Made by a program: the position numbers and the translations under genes. Under the pieces are notes generated by a model. That model searched no databases. It was not told where the DNA came from and saw only the letters and a program-made list of their open reading frames with translations. From NCBI GenBank assembly GCA_030049565.1, contig JASIKQ010000076.1, positions 1 through 6,008 on the forward strand: DNA of 6,008 bases, given 5' to 3'. Source of the stretch: Candidatus Sulfotelmatobacter sp. (GTDB lineage: Bacteria; Acidobacteriota; Terriglobia; Terriglobales; Acidobacteriaceae). Below are positions 5,760 through 6,008 of this stretch, piece after piece (the stretch's first letter is position 1; each line of letters begins with the position of its first letter).

Positions 5760-6008
5760 TCACCTGCCCTGTTCTTCAAGAAACTTCTCTACCTCAATAG
5801 CCGCCATGCATCCGGTTCCAGCGGCGGTGATGGCCTGGCGATAGCGCCGGTCCTGCACATCTCCACAGGCATACACGCCATGGACACGCGTGTGCACGTA
5901 ATTGTGCGTCTTGAGATAGCCCTCTGCATCGGTATCAAGCTGGCCCTCGAACATTTGTGCATTGGGTACGTGACCGATGCCCAAAAACATGGCGCTGGTG
6001 GGGAAGTC
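5760..6008 (-). CDS. trxB: Thioredoxin reductase, C-terminal end (5' end outside window)
   Basis: The last 82 codons of the gene are present, open to the right edge and ending in TGA at 5760-5762. The protein reads MFLGIGHVPNAQMFEGQLDTDAEGYLKT and then GVYACGDVQD and RRYRQAITAAGTGCMAAIEVEKFLEEQ. The 'GxxPN' strand, the second FAD-binding motif (G-V-x-A-x-GDV) and the RQAITAAGxGCMAA helix are diagnostic of the TrxB C-terminal FAD domain. The enzyme uses NADPH to reduce thioredoxin in the cytoplasm. The NADPH-binding domain and the catalytic CxxC lie outside the window, so completeness cannot be checked. The ATG at 5988-5990 is internal; upstream codons (DFPTSA) keep the frame open. Next on the same strand is proline dehydrogenase, 180 bases away. 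Confidence 0.93.
   Translation of the reverse strand, partial: DFPTSAMFLGIGHVPNAQMFEGQLDTDAEGYLKTHNYVHTRVHGVYACGDVQDRRYRQAITAAGTGCMAAIEVEKFLEEQGR

Noticed and set aside
1..6008. Novel defence, mobile or biosynthetic system
   Set aside because: The genes are housekeeping or envelope functions; no integrase, transposase, nuclease/ATPase defence pair, repeat array or biosynthetic cluster is seen.

Overview
The window reads as a piece of chromosome from a moderately GC-rich Gram-negative bacterium, most likely an acidobacterium (Terriglobia/Koribacter type). This is an inference from protein style. Pointers are a tricorn-like protease, a TonB with TG-x-F repeats in its linker, an exported M48 peptidase with a long N-terminal extension, and a stand-alone proline dehydrogenase. 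No phage, transposon, CRISPR, rRNA or tRNA feature was seen.

Layout from left to right. Positions 1-212 (+) hold the C-terminal end of a tricorn-family/S41 protease, which converges on everything else. The remaining genes are all on the minus strand. In transcription order (right to left) they are: the C-terminal end of thioredoxin reductase trxB (6008-5760); a complete monofunctional proline dehydrogenase (5579-4653); an N-terminal remnant of an exported amidohydrolase (4562-4335) that ends at its first metal-binding motif; a TonB-family energy transducer (4091-3066); an exported M48 zinc metallopeptidase with a large N-terminal domain (2960-1179); and a small membrane-anchored protein of unknown function (957-286).

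The TonB and M48 genes are 105 bases apart, each has a good ribosome binding site, and both products act at the cell envelope, so they may form a transcription unit. The 212-base gap before the small membrane protein contains an inverted repeat and may separate it from that unit. Proline dehydrogenase and thioredoxin reductase are general metabolic/redox enzymes with no evident link to the envelope genes.

There are no gene-free stretches over 300 bases. The longest gaps are 4092-4334 (243 bases, leader and promoter region of the TonB gene), 958-1178 and 5580-5759. I see no convincing undescribed system. The most notable items are the truncated amidohydrolase, the two-domain M48 protein, the TonB linker repeats, and several inverted repeats between genes.
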